Positions 8,941-17,722 of a stretch of DNA of 36,552 nt are shown in pieces (positions within the stretch are counted from its first letter, which is position 1; each line of letters starts with the position of its first letter). A model generated the notes under the pieces. It was given only the letters and a program-made list of their open reading frames with translations. It was not told the origin of the DNA and did not search any database. The position numbers and the translations under genes were made by a program. Source of the stretch: Imperialibacter sp965651695 (GTDB lineage Bacteria > Bacteroidota > Bacteroidia > Cytophagales > Cyclobacteriaceae); contig CBFGTI010000038.1 of the NCBI GenBank assembly GCA_965651695.1, positions 1 through 36,552 of the forward strand, given 5' to 3'.

Positions 8941-10182
8941 TTAAGATTTTAAAAGTTTTCCAATAGTTAAACCTTGTACGAGAATGGAGAAAACCACCAC
9001 GCAGTAGGTGCACGACAAAATAAGATCCTTTTCAGCAATTGTATTTGGAAGCGACAGCGCCATAGCTACCGATAAACCTCCCCGCAATCCACCCCATGTA
9101 AGGATAGATACGGTGTTCGGTTCGAAATGTCTGAATCGCCGCATGATAGCAACAGGCCCTGCCACACCAACCCATCTCGCTGCCAGCACAATCGTAATGG
9201 CGATCATGCCAAGTGCCAGGTAGTCGAGCTCGAAGCTTTCGCTGATTACAATCATTTCGAAGCCAATAAGAATGAAAAGAATGGCATTCAGAGCTTCATC
9301 GAGGAGGTGCCAAAATTTATATACGTATTCACCCGTAGCGCTGGCCAGCTCTTCGCTTCTACCCTGGTTGCCCACAAAAAGCCCCATTACCACCATGGCC
9401 AATGGGCCCGACACGTGCAAAAGCTCCGAAAGCCGGGCGCATACAAGCACCATAGAGAGCGTAACCAGCACCTCCAACTCCACATGGTCGTTTTCAATAT
9501 AATCGAGAAGCTTCAATCCAAAATACCCGAAGAGTGCACCGATACCCAAACCTCCAATAACTTCGGTCACGAAAAGGAGCGTAATATCCAGAGCACTCAC
9601 AGAATCAATTCCCTTTACGTCAATAGTTAGCAGGGTTAAAAAGATAACCACACCAATACCGTCGTTAAAAAGCGATTCGCCTGCAATCTTAGTCTCGAGG
9701 TTCTTAGAAAGGTTGGCCTTTTTTACAAGGGCAAGCACCGCTATGGGGTCCGTCGGAGAAATTAATGCACCAAACAACAGGCAGTGCAGGATGGTGATGT
9801 CGAAACCTACAAACGTAAAAGCATAATACATGAGGAAGCCAACTGTAAAAGTTGACACCAGCACACCTATAGTTGCCAGAATAAGGATTGGCCACTTCTC
9901 CTGAAGAAGCAAGCGGAGGTTGGTACTTATAGCGCCGGCAAAAAGCAAAAAGCTGAGCATTACGTTCAGCAGCACCTCCTTGAAATCGAACTCCGACATG
10001 ATGTCAATTGCCAGCTTTGTTATCGGCGGATAGAACACTCCCACCAACAGCACGAGCAACGACATGATAAGTGCTATTGCCATTAGCCCGATTGTATGCG
10101 GAAGTTTAAGATAGGTTATGTTAAAAAGCGAGAATGCGGCTGCCATAAAAACCAGCAGCGAAATGAGGTCTAGAATATCCAT
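8941..10182 (-). CDS. Na+/H+ antiporter, CPA1 family (NhaP-like)
   Basis: An inner-membrane cation/proton antiporter of 413 residues and about 12 transmembrane segments. ALISPTDPIAVLAL and GESLFNDGIGVVIFL carry the CPA1 hallmark residues, with the ND pair of the ion-binding site, and ILIGFEM plus GGLRGGLSVAMALSLP in the C-terminal half are typical of NhaP/NHE proteins. There is no cytoplasmic regulatory tail. It exchanges Na+ (or K+/Li+) for H+, so helps with salt and pH tolerance. It lies between nhaP2-like and GPP34 genes on the same strand; the 260-base gap upstream probably carries its own promoter. Confidence 0.92.
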   Translation of the reverse strand: MDILDLISLLVFMAAAFSLFNITYLKLPHTIGLMAIALIMSLLVLLVGVFYPPITKLAIDIMSEFDFKEVLLNVMLSFLLFAGAISTNLRLLLQEKWPILILATIGVLVSTFTVGFLMYYAFTFVGFDITILHCLLFGALISPTDPIAVLALVKKANLSKNLETKIAGESLFNDGIGVVIFLTLLTIDVKGIDSVSALDITLLFVTEVIGGLGIGALFGYFGLKLLDYIENDHVELEVLVTLSMVLVCARLSELLHVSGPLAMVVMGLFVGNQGRSEELASATGEYVYKFWHLLDEALNAILFILIGFEMIVISESFELDYLALGMIAITIVLAARWVGVAGPVAIMRRFRHFEPNTVSILTWGGLRGGLSVAMALSLPNTIAEKDLILSCTYCVVVFSILVQGLTIGKLLKS

Positions 10183-10243
10183 ACTCCTGTTAAAAATTCA
10201 ATGGTTTTATAAAATCATATTAAAAAAACCCGAATACTTGAGC

Positions 10244-10263
10244 AATTTGTTCATGAACGAATT
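10244..10263. promoter_or_regulatory. 20-base near-perfect palindrome upstream of nhaP-like gene
   Basis: A GTTCATGAAC core (10249-10258) flanked by AATT on both sides gives a 20-base palindrome with one mismatched pair. It sits 62 bases upstream of the antiporter start codon and is a plausible operator. The rest of the 260-base gap (10183-10442) shows only a weak GCAACG/CGTTGC hairpin (10407-10430) past the neighbouring stop codon. Confidence 0.35.
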
Positions 10264-10442
10264 ACTGCCGTCGTACATTGAACGGTCACACGAAGACATG
10301 CCACAAAGAGCCGATAAATAAAACTATGCAGGAATACTATAACGACAATCTCAAATATACACAATTCCGATCTACATCCCAGAGGAAATCTTTTACCAAA
10401 GGAGTTGCAACGATGTGGAAGGGACGTTGCGCAATTCGCAGG

Positions 10443-11927
10443 TTACAGGCCCGGAATGTTCACCTTGTCTTTATTCAGGCACTCGTGAACACGGGCAAGG
10501 CCTTCTTCGTTGTCTGATAAAACATATAAAACGTCCATCGACTCCAACACGGTTGAGCCCGTCGGGGTTATGTATTTTTCGCCACGCCGTATCATGGCTA
10601 TTATGGCTGTTTTGGGAAATTCAAGCTCGAGGATCTTTTTACCCACGGCATGACTACCGGGTTGAATTTCAATTTCCTCAATAGCGGCTTTTGCTGTGTT
10701 GGACAAAAAGAGGTCGACCGGCGCTTTTGGTTTCACCTTTTCAGGGAGTGCAACTCTCAGCCATTTGGCAACCAGGCCCAGCGAAGTGCCCTGAATAAGA
10801 ACCGAGGTAACGGAAATAAAGAAAACAATATTAAATATCATCTCAGCTTTATCAATGCCTGCTATCAAAGGATAAGTAGCAAATACAATAGGTACTGCGC
10901 CCCTTAAGCCCACCCATGAAACATACCACCGCTTTCTATGTTTCATTTCAAATGCTGCCAGGCTCACAAACACGCTAACGGGGCGTGCTACAAAAATGAT
11001 GAACAGGGAAATAAGCACGCCGATGCCAACTACGGGAATGATGTGACTTGGATAAACCAAAAGCCCCAGGGTAAGGAAAAGAACGATTTGCATGAGCCAG
11101 GCAAGCCCGTCGAATGTTTGAAGTATAGACCTTTTGTGTATCAACTCCTGATTTCCGAGGTACACGGCACAAAGATACACCGCAAGAAACCCATTACCCC
11201 CAAAAAAGTCGGTAACGGAGAAGGTCAGATACATTAATGCAATCACGAGAACAGAATAAAGGCCTTCGAAGTCCAACTTAATCTCATTGATAAAAAATTT
11301 GCTCAGCCTCCCAAACCCATAACCCGCGGCCCCTCCGATAATCATCTGCTTCAGAAAAACCGGTACAACCGAAAGCAGGCTTAACCCCGGATTTACCACA
11401 ATGCCCAGAAAAGCAATCGTGAGTACATAAGCCATGGGATCATTACTACCACTCTCAAGCTCCAGCAGAGGGCGCAAATTGCTTTTTAACGCCAGGCTTT
11501 TTGAACGTAAAATAGAAAATACTGCTGCCGCGTCAGTTGAAGAAACAATCGCACCAAGCAGCAGGCCTTCATAAATAGTGAAGTCGGTGATTGCCCAAAC
11601 AAAAAAGCCGAGAGAAATGGCCGTCAGGAAAACACCAAGTGTAGAAAGGGTAATTCCCTGCCACAAAACCGGTCTTATGGACTTCCAGTCGGTATCCAAC
11701 CCGCCCGAAAACAAAATGAAGTTTAGCGATACCACTCCCACAAACTGAGCAAGCTGCGGATTATTGAAATCTATTCCGCCAAGACCTTCGGCACCAGCAA
11801 GCATCCCTACCCCCAAAAACAATATTAAAGTTGGAACCCCGAATTTATACGAGGTTTTACCTGCAACCACACTGACGAGAAGTAATATGGAGCCGATTAG
11901 AATAATATTTTGGGGAGTCAGATTCAT
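10443..11927 (-). CDS. K+/H+ antiporter with C-terminal TrkA-C domain (NhaP2/CvrA-like)
   Basis: A CPA1-family antiporter of 494 residues, matching the NhaP2/CvrA subfamily that exports K+ in exchange for H+. The membrane part shows FLGVGMLAGAEGLGGI, FILFSGGLDTDW, AIVSSTDAAAVFSIL and the diagnostic ELESGSNDPMAY, followed by VGLRGAVPIVFAT. After the last transmembrane helix (about residue 385) a TrkA-C domain (about 400-485) begins near EIEIQPGSHAVGKKI and is expected to bind a regulatory ligand. The full-length E. coli protein also has an additional small domain and is longer (about 580). It is divergent from a KefB-like antiporter with 124 bases between the starts. Confidence 0.92.
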   Translation of the reverse strand: MNLTPQNIILIGSILLLVSVVAGKTSYKFGVPTLILFLGVGMLAGAEGLGGIDFNNPQLAQFVGVVSLNFILFSGGLDTDWKSIRPVLWQGITLSTLGVFLTAISLGFFVWAITDFTIYEGLLLGAIVSSTDAAAVFSILRSKSLALKSNLRPLLELESGSNDPMAYVLTIAFLGIVVNPGLSLLSVVPVFLKQMIIGGAAGYGFGRLSKFFINEIKLDFEGLYSVLVIALMYLTFSVTDFFGGNGFLAVYLCAVYLGNQELIHKRSILQTFDGLAWLMQIVLFLTLGLLVYPSHIIPVVGIGVLISLFIIFVARPVSVFVSLAAFEMKHRKRWYVSWVGLRGAVPIVFATYPLIAGIDKAEMIFNIVFFISVTSVLIQGTSLGLVAKWLRVALPEKVKPKAPVDLFLSNTAKAAIEEIEIQPGSHAVGKKILELEFPKTAIIAMIRRGEKYITPTGSTVLESMDVLYVLSDNEEGLARVHECLNKDKVNIPGL

Positions 11928-12051
11928 TTGCAGGGTTGCGATTTTGTTTTTGTGAAGTACGATACAAAAAAAATCATCCTAAATTCGATGACTTTTTCTT
12001 CTGCCGGAAAATATTAGTTTTTTTGCATCCGTACAACTTATATATCTCAAG

Positions 12052-13269
12052 ATGATCTTAGCAAACGCTGTTGGAAGCGAGTTAAATATTTTGCTCGTAG
12101 TCTCCGGCCTCATTTTAGGGTTAGGCTTATTGCTCCGCAAAATCAACCAGCCATATATAATAGCATACATTTTGGCAGGAGTCGCTTTGGGGCCACATGG
12201 TATCGACCTTATTGACGATTACTCTTCGGCAGAAAAAACCGGCGAGTTGGGGTTAATTATCCTGATGTTTTTTATTGGAATGGAAATCTCACTGCCAGAT
12301 TTTTTGTCAAAATGGAAAATAGCTTTTTTTGGCACAGGTCTTCAAATCCTATTTAGCTTTGTTTTAATTTTCTTTATTGGCTATTTTTTGGAGTGGGACA
12401 TGAAACGTGAAATATTACTGGGTTTCATTATCTCTTTGAGTAGTTCAGCAGTTGTTATCAAATTCATAGAAAAGAATCCGTTTTCAACGGTGAGTCAAAA
12501 TGTTCTCAGCATACTTTTGACGCAGGATATCTTAATTGCTCCGATGATTATCGTGACAAGCCTTATTAGCGGGCAAGAAGTTCCGGCAAGCCAAATAACA
12601 CTTCAGATTGTGGGGGGGATCCTGATCACGGTGCTGATAATTTATATGATAAAGAAAAAAACAATTTCTTTACCTTTTAATAAATCGCTCGAAAAGGACC
12701 ACGAACTACAGGTTTTTGCAGGCTTAATGATTTGTTTTGGTTTTGCATTGAGCAGCTCCTTGTTTGGTCTTTCGGCTGGCTTGGGAGCGTTTGTAGCTGG
12801 CATGGTTATTCATTGTTCCGACGCTACCCGGTGGCTGCACGACTCTCTGCATTCATTTCGGGTATTGCTTGTTTCGATCTTTTTCATCTCGGTCGGCATG
12901 CTCATCGATCTCCACTTTATTCTTGACAACTGGCGGGACGTGTCTCTTATTGTATTAGGAGTTTACCTGTCTAATCATGGTATCAATGCTATTTCACTGA
13001 AACTATTGGGCAACAATTGGTATGACAGCATCCTTGGGGGCTCATACCTTGCACAAATAGGTGAATTTAGTTTTGTACTAGCCTCACTTGGCTTTTTCAA
13101 TGGCATGTTCACCGAATTTGCTTATCAGATGACTGTAGTAATAGTGGCGATTACAATTTTTATAAGCCCGGTATGGGTCGTGGGTACTGAGTTTGTTCTC
13201 AAGATAGGAAATCGCCTGCAGAATAACCTCAACCATAAAGCTCCGTCAATAAACACGAAAGAGCAGTGA
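12052..13269 (+). CDS. CPA2 family cation/proton antiporter, membrane domain only (KefB/KefC-like)
   Basis: A 405-residue integral membrane protein with about 12-13 helices. Family marks are INQPYIIAYILAGVALGPHG, GLIILMFFIGMEIS, SSSAVVIKF followed by LLTQDILIAP, GLSAGLGAFVAGMVI, FFISVGMLID and AQIGEFSFVLASLG. These define the monovalent cation:proton antiporter-2 group. Unlike KefB/KefC it stops at about residue 400, with a short polar tail and no RCK domain, so no nucleotide or glutathione gating is encoded here. Substrate (K+ or Na+) cannot be told from sequence. Third antiporter in a row in this region. Confidence 0.9.
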   Translation: MILANAVGSELNILLVVSGLILGLGLLLRKINQPYIIAYILAGVALGPHGIDLIDDYSSAEKTGELGLIILMFFIGMEISLPDFLSKWKIAFFGTGLQILFSFVLIFFIGYFLEWDMKREILLGFIISLSSSAVVIKFIEKNPFSTVSQNVLSILLTQDILIAPMIIVTSLISGQEVPASQITLQIVGGILITVLIIYMIKKKTISLPFNKSLEKDHELQVFAGLMICFGFALSSSLFGLSAGLGAFVAGMVIHCSDATRWLHDSLHSFRVLLVSIFFISVGMLIDLHFILDNWRDVSLIVLGVYLSNHGINAISLKLLGNNWYDSILGGSYLAQIGEFSFVLASLGFFNGMFTEFAYQMTVVIVAITIFISPVWVVGTEFVLKIGNRLQNNLNHKAPSINTKEQ

Positions 13270-13282
13270 TGGGCAATAGCAC

Positions 13283-13298
13283 CCCCGGAAAACCGGGG
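13283..13298. terminator. GC-rich hairpin between convergent genes (possible terminator)
   Basis: CCCCGG (13283-13288), AAAA loop, CCGGGG (13293-13298). It lies 13 bases past the KefB-like stop codon. A second CCGGGG follows at 13306-13311 and could compete for pairing. There is no T-run, so function as an intrinsic terminator is uncertain. Confidence 0.4.
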
Positions 13299-13326
13299 CG
13301 GATCTCCGGGGTGGCCGATGAATCAA

Positions 13327-13929
13327 TTAGTAAGTTAGCTTCGATACATCTGATACGGGCAGGCTGCTTGCCGCGCTGGTAGCTTCGCTTTCAGTAAATG
13401 CACCGTCAAAATTGACCGTAAAGAGCGACTGATTGAAAGGAATCTGAATGGTGTAACCGGTAATTGTGCCTTCGCCGGAATCTTGCCTTTGAAGCAAGGC
13501 CTTGTAGCCGCTTACCTTTATCACCTTCTGACTCCCGTCGCCGCTGTTCATTATCATGGGCATAGCCAGCAGTGCGTTTATCCCCGCCAGCATAGGCGAA
13601 TTGTCCATCAGGTCGATATTTACAGATTTGGTGGTGTCGCCATAAAACCTGTGAACAAAGAGGCCGCCAAATGCTGAAGATGCTCCCGACACATTGTCGT
13701 CATCCGCTACATAGCTGAGCCCCGCAAGCGAGGTGGGTAGCAGCTTCAGTATTTCCTTGCCTATCTCTTTATCCACCTCTGCCAGCGACTGCTGAAGAGC
13801 AAAGCGGGCCTCTTCCAGATTGCCTGCTTTGTAGCTGCTTTTCGCATCAGCAATTGTAGACGAAAAATCCTGCGCCTGCAGCTGAATTGCACCGGCCAAA
13901 CATAAGATTGCTATATATATTTTCTTCAT
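13327..13929 (-). CDS. Exported protein of unknown function, paralogue of the upstream gene
   Basis: A 200-residue protein with a clear signal peptide (MKKIYIAILCLAGAIQLQAQ, cleavage after AQ-like residues). The ATG at 13929 is preferred to an upstream alternative start because the signal peptide begins there and it lies 7 bases after the stop of the preceding gene. The mature part aligns by eye along its length with the 264-residue neighbour: EARFALQQSL against EARYALQQAI, then EIG, LP, G(L/I)xY, D-D-V, F-GL, R-Y, V-I and the asparagine/leucine-proline end of the same block. No enzymatic motif is seen and I cannot name the family. Probably periplasmic and made with its partner. Confidence 0.8.
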   Translation of the reverse strand: MKKIYIAILCLAGAIQLQAQDFSSTIADAKSSYKAGNLEEARFALQQSLAEVDKEIGKEILKLLPTSLAGLSYVADDDNVSGASSAFGGLFVHRFYGDTTKSVNIDLMDNSPMLAGINALLAMPMIMNSGDGSQKVIKVSGYKALLQRQDSGEGTITGYTIQIPFNQSLFTVNFDGAFTESEATSAASSLPVSDVSKLTY

Positions 13930-13936
13930 GGTCGTC

Positions 13937-14731
13937 TTACTTGATTTTGTCACCGAGTTGTTTTTGAATACCTGCCAAATCGAACTCATTGGCCACTTTC
14001 ATCGCGGCGTTTTCATCTGCCATATTCACGAGTTTAATAACGGCTATACTCGTTTGACCCAGTGGCACCGAGAGTTTGTAACCCTCGTATTCAGAAAATT
14101 CAAGCACACCGCGAAAATCCTGAATGGTGATGGCTTTCATATTTTCCTGCCCCGATGAGTACGCTGGGTTGGTTAGGTACATGTTGGCCGACGAAAGCCA
14201 TGCCGAGTTGCTGGCGATGGTAATATCAACTGCCTGCTCATCATTGTAGTACTCTCTGAAGATCGTTAAACCCGCGAAGGCCATCCCTGTGCTGGTTACT
14301 TTGTCGCTGTCTTCAATGTAGTCTATTCCATTAACCTTCTTTGGCAAGTTAGCCATCACCTTATTACCCATTTCCATCTCTATTCCCACTATGGCCTGCT
14401 GCAGCGCATAGCGAGCTTCACCATACTTTTTTCCATCAAACGCACTTTCGGCGGTCGACAAATTCTTTTCAACATCCGGCGGCGTTGTAATCAGCCCGCC
14501 AGAGGTATTATTACCGGGCCTGCCGGGGCGGTTTCCTCCCGTATCGGAAGAAGAATTATCATTTGAGTCAGAAGAATTGCTGGAGTTATCCTTGTCCCCA
14601 AAAATCGCATCTGCTGCCTTTTCTTTGGCAGCAGATTTCACTCGGTTCATTAGTCCCTGAGCCTGAGCGCTGTGGCCCATAAAACCCACCCAGAGTAGGC
14701 AAAGACTAACTTTTAGTAGAAGTTTTAGCAT
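13937..14731 (-). CDS. Exported protein of unknown function with Ser/Asn-rich linker
   Basis: A 264-residue protein with signal peptide (MLKLLLKVSLCLLWVGFMGHSAQA). After it comes GLMNRVKSAAKEKAADAIFG, an amphipathic charged helix of a kind often found just after the signal peptide in Bacteroidetes exported proteins. Residues about 48-80 are a low-complexity linker of Ser, Asn, Asp and Gly. The C-terminal 180 residues are the block shared with the next gene (EARYALQQAIVGIEMEMG, LPKKVNGIDYIEDSDKV, FAGLTIFREYY, VDITIASNSAWL). The two genes form an operon on the minus strand downstream of mscL. Function unknown. The shared block looks like an alpha/beta domain of about 150 residues. Confidence 0.8.
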   Translation of the reverse strand: MLKLLLKVSLCLLWVGFMGHSAQAQGLMNRVKSAAKEKAADAIFGDKDNSSNSSDSNDNSSSDTGGNRPGRPGNNTSGGLITTPPDVEKNLSTAESAFDGKKYGEARYALQQAIVGIEMEMGNKVMANLPKKVNGIDYIEDSDKVTSTGMAFAGLTIFREYYNDEQAVDITIASNSAWLSSANMYLTNPAYSSGQENMKAITIQDFRGVLEFSEYEGYKLSVPLGQTSIAVIKLVNMADENAAMKVANEFDLAGIQKQLGDKIK

Positions 14732-14870
14732 AAATCATTGGATTAATTAAAGAACTGGCAAGATAATACGATCCTTGGTAGAGATCGTTGTCGGGCAGAT
14801 AAAAAATTATGAAAATGTTAATTCAGCCGGCATGTAGGCTCCTCAACATCATGCAGTCCTAATGCATCAC

Positions 14871-15293
14871 TCAGGCTTTATGGTTCTTTTCCTTCAGCAA
14901 ATCTCTGATTTCGGTAAGGAGCACCTCTTCCCTGGAGGGCGCAGGAGGCGGAGTTGGTTTGGCTTCTTCTTCTTTCTTGGTTCTCTCCAGAACATCTTTG
15001 TAGGTTCTTATTACAATAAAAATGCTGAACGCGATAAAAAGAAAATCGATCACGTTTTGAATAAACATTCCATAGTTTATACTCACCTCGGCGGTTTCTT
15101 CAGTTGCATGTTTCAGCACAACCTTCAACTCCCTGAAACGGTCTCCAAGCATTAGCCCGATCGGCGGCATAATGATGTCGTTAACAAGAGAGGAAACGAT
15201 TTTACCAAATGCGGTGCCTATTACAACGGCGACCGCCAGGTCTATTACATTGCCTTTTACAGCAAATGCCTTGAAGTCTTGTATGAAGCCCAT
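14871..15293 (-). CDS. mscL: Large-conductance mechanosensitive channel MscL
   Basis: Emergency release valve that opens a wide pore when membrane tension rises after sudden dilution. The 140-residue protein begins MGFIQDFKAFAVKGNVIDLA, the near-invariant MscL N-terminus. TM1 follows with AVAVVIGTAFGKIVSSLV, then DIIMPPIGLMLG, a periplasmic loop, TM2 at about 80-100 (FIQNVIDFLFIAFSIFIVI), and a charged C-terminal helix EEVLLTEIRDLLKEK that forms the cytoplasmic bundle. Length matches the family (about 135-150). It lies 80 bases downstream of the glpF-like gene on the same strand. Both genes govern water or solute flow, in keeping with the region's osmotic theme. Confidence 0.97.
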   Translation of the reverse strand: MGFIQDFKAFAVKGNVIDLAVAVVIGTAFGKIVSSLVNDIIMPPIGLMLGDRFRELKVVLKHATEETAEVSINYGMFIQNVIDFLFIAFSIFIVIRTYKDVLERTKKEEEAKPTPPPAPSREEVLLTEIRDLLKEKNHKA

Positions 15294-15373
15294 CTTTGAG
15301 GTAAATTAAGTTTTGAGAGTTTTCGGTTTCGGATTCAGATCAAAATCTTCTAACCCAGTGATATAAAGCCAAT

Positions 15374-16177
15374 TTAGAACGTCCTTTTATCTCTTTTATT
15401 TTCGAGGAAAGCAGACACCACCAGCACAATAAAAATTACGGCGCCCACCCAAAGCAAAATCGAAATTTTGTTGCTGAAGAGAAGATTATAGCAGGCTGCC
15501 CCGGTTACTCCGCCTGCTATTGGCCCCACGATGGGTATCCACGAATAGCTCCAGTTAGAATTACCCTTGCCGTAAATTGGAAGCACCGCATGTGCAATGC
15601 GAGGCCCCAGGTCCCGCGCGGGGTTAATGGCGAAGCCGGTGGTTCCGCCGTGCGAAATGCCGATGGCTGTGATGAGCCCTCCCACCACCAGCGGGTTCAA
15701 ACCTTCGGTGAACTGGTTGGCCCCGATAAACAGCAGCGCAAAAATGAGAATGAACGTGCCCATAAACTCCGAGAGAAAGTTGGCGCTTGTGCTTTTGATG
15801 GCAGGGCCTGTTGCAAAAACTCCAAGCTTGGCATCGGGACTATCGGTGGCCTTCCAGTGAGGCAAAAAGTGGAAGTATGTTAAACAGGCACCACAAAAGC
15901 CGCCGGCGAGCTGTGCAGCAATGTAGCCGCCGATCTGATCGACCGGGAAAGTGCCCGCAGCTGCCATGCCCAGCGTAACGGCCGGATTAATATGAGCTCC
16001 GCTGATGCCACCCACAGCGTATATGGCAAGCGACACCGCAAGTCCCCACCCCAAACATGTTGTAAGCCATCCGGCATTCTGCGCATAGCTTCCTTTAAGG
16101 GTGAGGGCGGCATTTACGCCGTTTCCGAAATACAGAAGCACCATAGTGCCAATAAATTCTCCGAGATAGGGGTGCAT
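15374..16177 (-). CDS. MIP family aquaglyceroporin (glycerol facilitator-like)
   Basis: A channel for glycerol and water, 267 residues from the ATG at 16177 (MHPYLGEFIGTMVLLYFGNG). Longer upstream reading to 16288 adds residues with no family match. Two NPA boxes are present: HINPAVT (63-69) and AINPARD (184-190). The aspartate after the second box (NPARD) and the elongated GL.....GRID-like loop replaced here by TFPVDQIGGYIAAQ point to the GlpF branch rather than strict water channels. Six transmembrane helices and two half-helices fit the length. It is divergent from the HAD gene with a 134-base gap. No glycerol kinase gene is nearby, so a role in osmotic glycerol or water movement is as likely as catabolism. 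Confidence 0.93.
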   Translation of the reverse strand: MHPYLGEFIGTMVLLYFGNGVNAALTLKGSYAQNAGWLTTCLGWGLAVSLAIYAVGGISGAHINPAVTLGMAAAGTFPVDQIGGYIAAQLAGGFCGACLTYFHFLPHWKATDSPDAKLGVFATGPAIKSTSANFLSEFMGTFILIFALLFIGANQFTEGLNPLVVGGLITAIGISHGGTTGFAINPARDLGPRIAHAVLPIYGKGNSNWSYSWIPIVGPIAGGVTGAACYNLLFSNKISILLWVGAVIFIVLVVSAFLENKRDKRTF

Positions 16178-16311
16178 GTTGGTTGTTTTTCGCAAAATAT
16201 ACAAAGATGATTTGGAACCGCCACTCTCTGGGTTAATTTTGCCCGACTCTAAACCCCTCAACACAAAATTGGCCGGAAGACGGGACACACGGAGCGAACA
16301 ACTAAAAATAT

Positions 16312-16968
16312 ATGGTTCCTGCAGGATTACTATTTGACATGGATGGCGTGATTGTCGACAATCACAAGTATCATTTGGGTGCGTGGATTGAATTTTCGAA
16401 AAGACACGGCTTCGACCTGAACGAGGAAGAATACAAAAGGCACATTAACGGCCGCACGATCGTTGCCACGATGAGCCACTTCTTCCCCGCCATAAAAAAT
16501 CGCGATGAAATAATGAAGCTTGGCAATGAAAAAGAGGAGATATACCGCGAGATATACCGTGCACATCAGAAGCCCGTGGAGGGATTGGTAGATTTTTTGG
16601 AGGAGGCGCAAAGTGCTGGAATAAAAATAGGTGTGGGTAGCTCAGCACCCCCCGAAAACATCGTTTTTACGCTCGACGGTCTCGATCTTCGGAAGTATTT
16701 CCGAGTAATAGTTAACGGTAGCGAAGTTTCCACGGGCAAGCCTCACCCAGAAGTGTACCTGAAGCTTGCGGAAAAACTCGGTGTGGACCCCCGGAGCTCA
16801 ATTGTACTTGAAGATGCGCTCTCCGGAATTGAAGCGGGCAGGGCGTCGGGTGCAAAAGTAATTGGCCTGGCCACCACTCACGAGGCCTCGGAGCTCCAGC
16901 ATACCGACCTGGTGATAAACGATTTCACTGCTTTAACCGTTCTTAGCCTAAAGGAGTTGTTCACATGA
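16312..16968 (+). CDS. HAD hydrolase, beta-phosphoglucomutase-like
   Basis: A 218-residue haloacid-dehalogenase superfamily enzyme with a helical cap. Motif I is LLFDMDGVIVDN (nucleophile D9, acid/base D11), motif II is the Ser in GVGSSAP, motif III the lysine in STGKPHPEVYL, and motif IV is IVLEDALSGIEAG. The cap contains NGRTIVATM in the position of the beta-PGM phosphate-binding arginine. Beta-phosphoglucomutase converts beta-glucose-1-phosphate to glucose-6-phosphate, often after disaccharide phosphorolysis of trehalose or maltose; other substrates are possible. The following gene begins inside its stop (ATGA), so they are coupled. Confidence 0.85.
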   Translation: MVPAGLLFDMDGVIVDNHKYHLGAWIEFSKRHGFDLNEEEYKRHINGRTIVATMSHFFPAIKNRDEIMKLGNEKEEIYREIYRAHQKPVEGLVDFLEEAQSAGIKIGVGSSAPPENIVFTLDGLDLRKYFRVIVNGSEVSTGKPHPEVYLKLAEKLGVDPRSSIVLEDALSGIEAGRASGAKVIGLATTHEASELQHTDLVINDFTALTVLSLKELFT

Positions 16969-17663
16969 TAAAAGGCGTTCAGTTGACAGTTGGCGGCGCA
17001 CTGCGGCACATACTTGCAGTGGCTATTTTGGCATGGTTTGCAAATCCTGCGAAGGCACAATCGGTAAACGGGCTCAAAGTGGCGAAGCTTAAATACCATG
17101 GTGGTGGTGACTGGTATGCGAACAAAACAGCCCTGCCCAATCTTATTAAATTTTGTAATCAACACCTGGGCACCTCACTTATTGCCGTAGAAGACGCGGT
17201 GGAGGTGGGCAGCCCGGAGCTGTTCTTGTATCCGTACGTTTACATGACAGGCCATGGCAACGTGGTTTTTTCCGATGCCGAGGCAACCAACCTGCGAGAG
17301 TATTTGATTTCGGGCGGTTTTTTGCACATTGACGACAACTACGGTCTCGACGAGTTTGTAAGGCTTGAAATGAAAAAGGTGTTTCCGGATCTTGAGTTTG
17401 TAGAACTGCCCTACTCGCATCCTATTTACCATCAAAAGTTCAGCTTTAAAGATGGCTTGCCCAAGGTACATGAACACGAGGGAAAAGCACCGCAGGGTTT
17501 CGGGATAATTTATGACGGAAGGCTCGTTTGCTTTTATTCGTATGAGTCGGACCTTGGCAACGGATGGGAAGACCAGAGCATATATAATGACCCTGAAGCG
17601 GTAAGGCAAAAAGCACTACAAATGGGGGCCAACATTATCTCGTATTGCTTTACAAGTTTCTGA
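16965..17663 (+). CDS. DUF4159 domain protein, exported
   Basis: A 232-residue protein, signal peptide about 1-31 (ending NPAKAQ), then a DUF4159 domain occupying the rest. Recognisable parts are LKYHGGGDWYANKTALPNL, PYVYMTGHGNVVFSD, LREYLISGGFLHIDDNYG and the C-terminal DGRLVCFYSYESDLGNGWED. The domain resembles a glutamine-amidotransferase-like flavodoxin fold; its biochemical role is not established. In many Bacteroidetes it is found near MoxR/DUF58 and rRNA methyltransferase genes, none of which is seen here. The four-base overlap with the HAD gene makes the pair one transcript. Confidence 0.87.
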   Translation: MIKGVQLTVGGALRHILAVAILAWFANPAKAQSVNGLKVAKLKYHGGGDWYANKTALPNLIKFCNQHLGTSLIAVEDAVEVGSPELFLYPYVYMTGHGNVVFSDAEATNLREYLISGGFLHIDDNYGLDEFVRLEMKKVFPDLEFVELPYSHPIYHQKFSFKDGLPKVHEHEGKAPQGFGIIYDGRLVCFYSYESDLGNGWEDQSIYNDPEAVRQKALQMGANIISYCFTSF

Positions 17664-17722
17664 TCCGTAGTGGCAATTTGATTTTGTTTCGATCTTTTGC
17701 ACAACCGGCCCCACGGCAGCAG

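Noticed and set aside
10118..10684. Plus-strand open frames around the gap between the two NhaP-type genes
   Set aside because: They largely overlap real antiporter genes in antisense, have low-complexity or random composition and no recognisable start context.
15374..16288. Longer N-terminus for the aquaglyceroporin
   Set aside because: The extra 37 residues have no resemblance to the family, whose start MHPYLGEFIG matches the ATG at 16177.
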